DNA from: JAFGNW01 sp964618515
GTDB taxonomy: Bacteria; Zixibacteria; MSB-5A5; GN15; FEB-12
NCBI GenBank assembly: GCA_964618515.1
Contig: CAZUAS010000131.1
Span: forward strand, 1-6,553
Direction: 5' to 3'
DNA: 6,553 nucleotides
Shown: positions 5,805 through 6,553 of the stretch, piece by piece
Layout of the letters: each line of letters opens with the position of its first letter
Position numbering within the stretch: position 1 is the stretch's first letter
Translations under genes and position numbers: made by a program
The notes under the pieces: generated by a model
What the model saw: the letters and a program-made list of their open reading frames with translations, nothing else
Database searches by the model: none
What the model was told of the DNA's origin: nothing

Positions 5805-6553
5805 ATGTTTGAAAAATCATTTTTGGGAAAATTACGTAATAAGCTGTCTGAGTGGAATAAGGCGGCGGAACCATTCCGCGCCAAAAAATCCCTGCCGCGC
5901 TTTTTTACCATCTCCGGCGAGGAAATAGATGAGCTATATACGCCAGACAAGGTCAAAGACGCCGACCGGGAAGAATATTACTGGGACCATATCGGCCTGC
6001 CGGGGGAATATCCTTATACCCGCGGGGTACACCATACCATGTACCGGACCCGTCTGTGGACAATGCGCCAGTTCGCCGGGATGGGCACACCCCGCCAGAC
6101 CAATGAAAGGTTCAAGTACATCATAAAAGAAGGCGGCACCGGCCTGTCTACGGCTTTTGATCTGCCGACTCTGATGGGCTACGACTCGGACCACCCGCGT
6201 TCACTCGGCGAGGTAGGCAAGTGTGGTGTCGCGGTGGATACCCTGGCTGATATGGAAATTATTTTTGACGGTATCGACCTGGCGAAAGTGTCCACCTCAA
6301 TGACGATAAACTCCCCGGCATCGGTGCTTATGGCCATGTACCTGGGTGTAGCCGAAAAACAGGGCGTACCTTTCGATAAACTTCGCGGTACCCTTCAGAA
6401 TGATATCCTCAAGGAGTATATCGCCCAGAAGGAATTCATCTACCCCCCGCGGCCCTCGGTGCGCCTGATTACCGATATGATGGCTTACTGTACCAAATAT
6501 GTACCGCAGTGGAATACCATTTCCATATCGGGATATCATATCCGGGAAGCGGG
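5805..6553 (+). CDS. Coenzyme-B12-dependent acyl-CoA mutase large subunit (methylmalonyl-CoA mutase family, isobutyryl-type residues), 5' part
   Basis: The frame is open from ATG5805 to the window end, 249 codons without a stop. AGGGA (5791-5795) is a plausible ribosome site. The protein matches the N-terminal half of the mutase substrate barrel: YPYTRGVHHTMYRTR (69-83), WTMRQFAGMGT (85-95), GLSTAFDLPTLMGYDSDHPR (113-132), TLQNDILKEYIAQKEF (196-211) and SGYHIREAG (242-250). His245 aligns with the catalytic His244 of Propionibacterium methylmalonyl-CoA mutase. Phe90 and Gln208 replace its Tyr89 and Arg207, which hold the methylmalonyl carboxylate; isobutyryl-CoA mutase has Phe80 and Gln198 there. 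Ala117 argues against 2-hydroxyisobutyryl-CoA mutase, which has Asp. Only about 70 residues precede the first barrel motif, as in stand-alone large subunits. The truncation hides whether a B12-binding domain follows. Family certain, substrate uncertain. Confidence 0.93.
   Translation, partial: MFEKSFLGKLRNKLSEWNKAAEPFRAKKSLPRFFTISGEEIDELYTPDKVKDADREEYYWDHIGLPGEYPYTRGVHHTMYRTRLWTMRQFAGMGTPRQTNERFKYIIKEGGTGLSTAFDLPTLMGYDSDHPRSLGEVGKCGVAVDTLADMEIIFDGIDLAKVSTSMTINSPASVLMAMYLGVAEKQGVPFDKLRGTLQNDILKEYIAQKEFIYPPRPSVRLITDMMAYCTKYVPQWNTISISGYHIREA

Noticed and set aside
5929..6194. A + strand frame of 65 codons and a - strand frame of 86 codons
   Set aside because: Both sit inside the clearly recognisable mutase coding frame from 5805 and have no motifs; they are shadows.

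Overview
This is a chromosomal stretch from a bacterium. It carries a type A bacterial RNase P RNA, Shine-Dalgarno sequences before several genes, and densely packed housekeeping genes on one strand. The tRNA at the left edge does not encode its 3' CCA, so a CCA-adding enzyme is presumably needed. Nothing here fixes the phylum; gene content and style suit an uncultured, Gram-negative-like, moderate-GC lineage, but that is only an impression. I see no phage, insertion sequence, CRISPR array or defence gene.

Layout, all genes on the + strand: (1) the 3' part of a tRNA-Val(CAC), 1-55; (2) an intergenic segment with a candidate promoter, a bulged hairpin and a strong intrinsic terminator (156-192), which could be a small RNA or an attenuated leader; (3) a coiled-coil plus zinc-ribbon protein of the COG1579/CT398 family, 228-944; (4) guaB, IMP dehydrogenase, 991-2454; (5) rnpB, RNase P RNA, about 2514-2894; (6) recJ, single-strand 5'-3' exonuclease, 2914-4662; (7) a MeaB/ArgK-type GTPase, 4666-5607, only 3 nt after recJ; (8) a 197-nt gap with two hairpins, one a terminator-like element pointing left; (9) the 5' part of a coenzyme-B12-dependent acyl-CoA mutase large subunit, 5805 to the window end. 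That last gene is open at the window edge.

The left part is nucleotide and RNA housekeeping (GMP synthesis, tRNA 5' processing, DNA repair). The right part is a B12 module: a G-protein chaperone followed by its likely client mutase. Two points deserve most attention. First, the mutase belongs to the methylmalonyl-CoA mutase family but has Phe90 and Gln208 where methylmalonyl-CoA mutase has Tyr89 and Arg207; this is the isobutyryl-CoA mutase pattern, so an automatic 'methylmalonyl-CoA mutase' label may give the wrong substrate. Second, the 3' strand of an extended RNase P P1 helix can alternatively pair with the recJ ribosome binding site, and no terminator separates the two genes, so folding or processing of RNase P RNA could affect recJ translation. 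Neither amounts to a clearly new system; the rest is ordinary housekeeping sequence.
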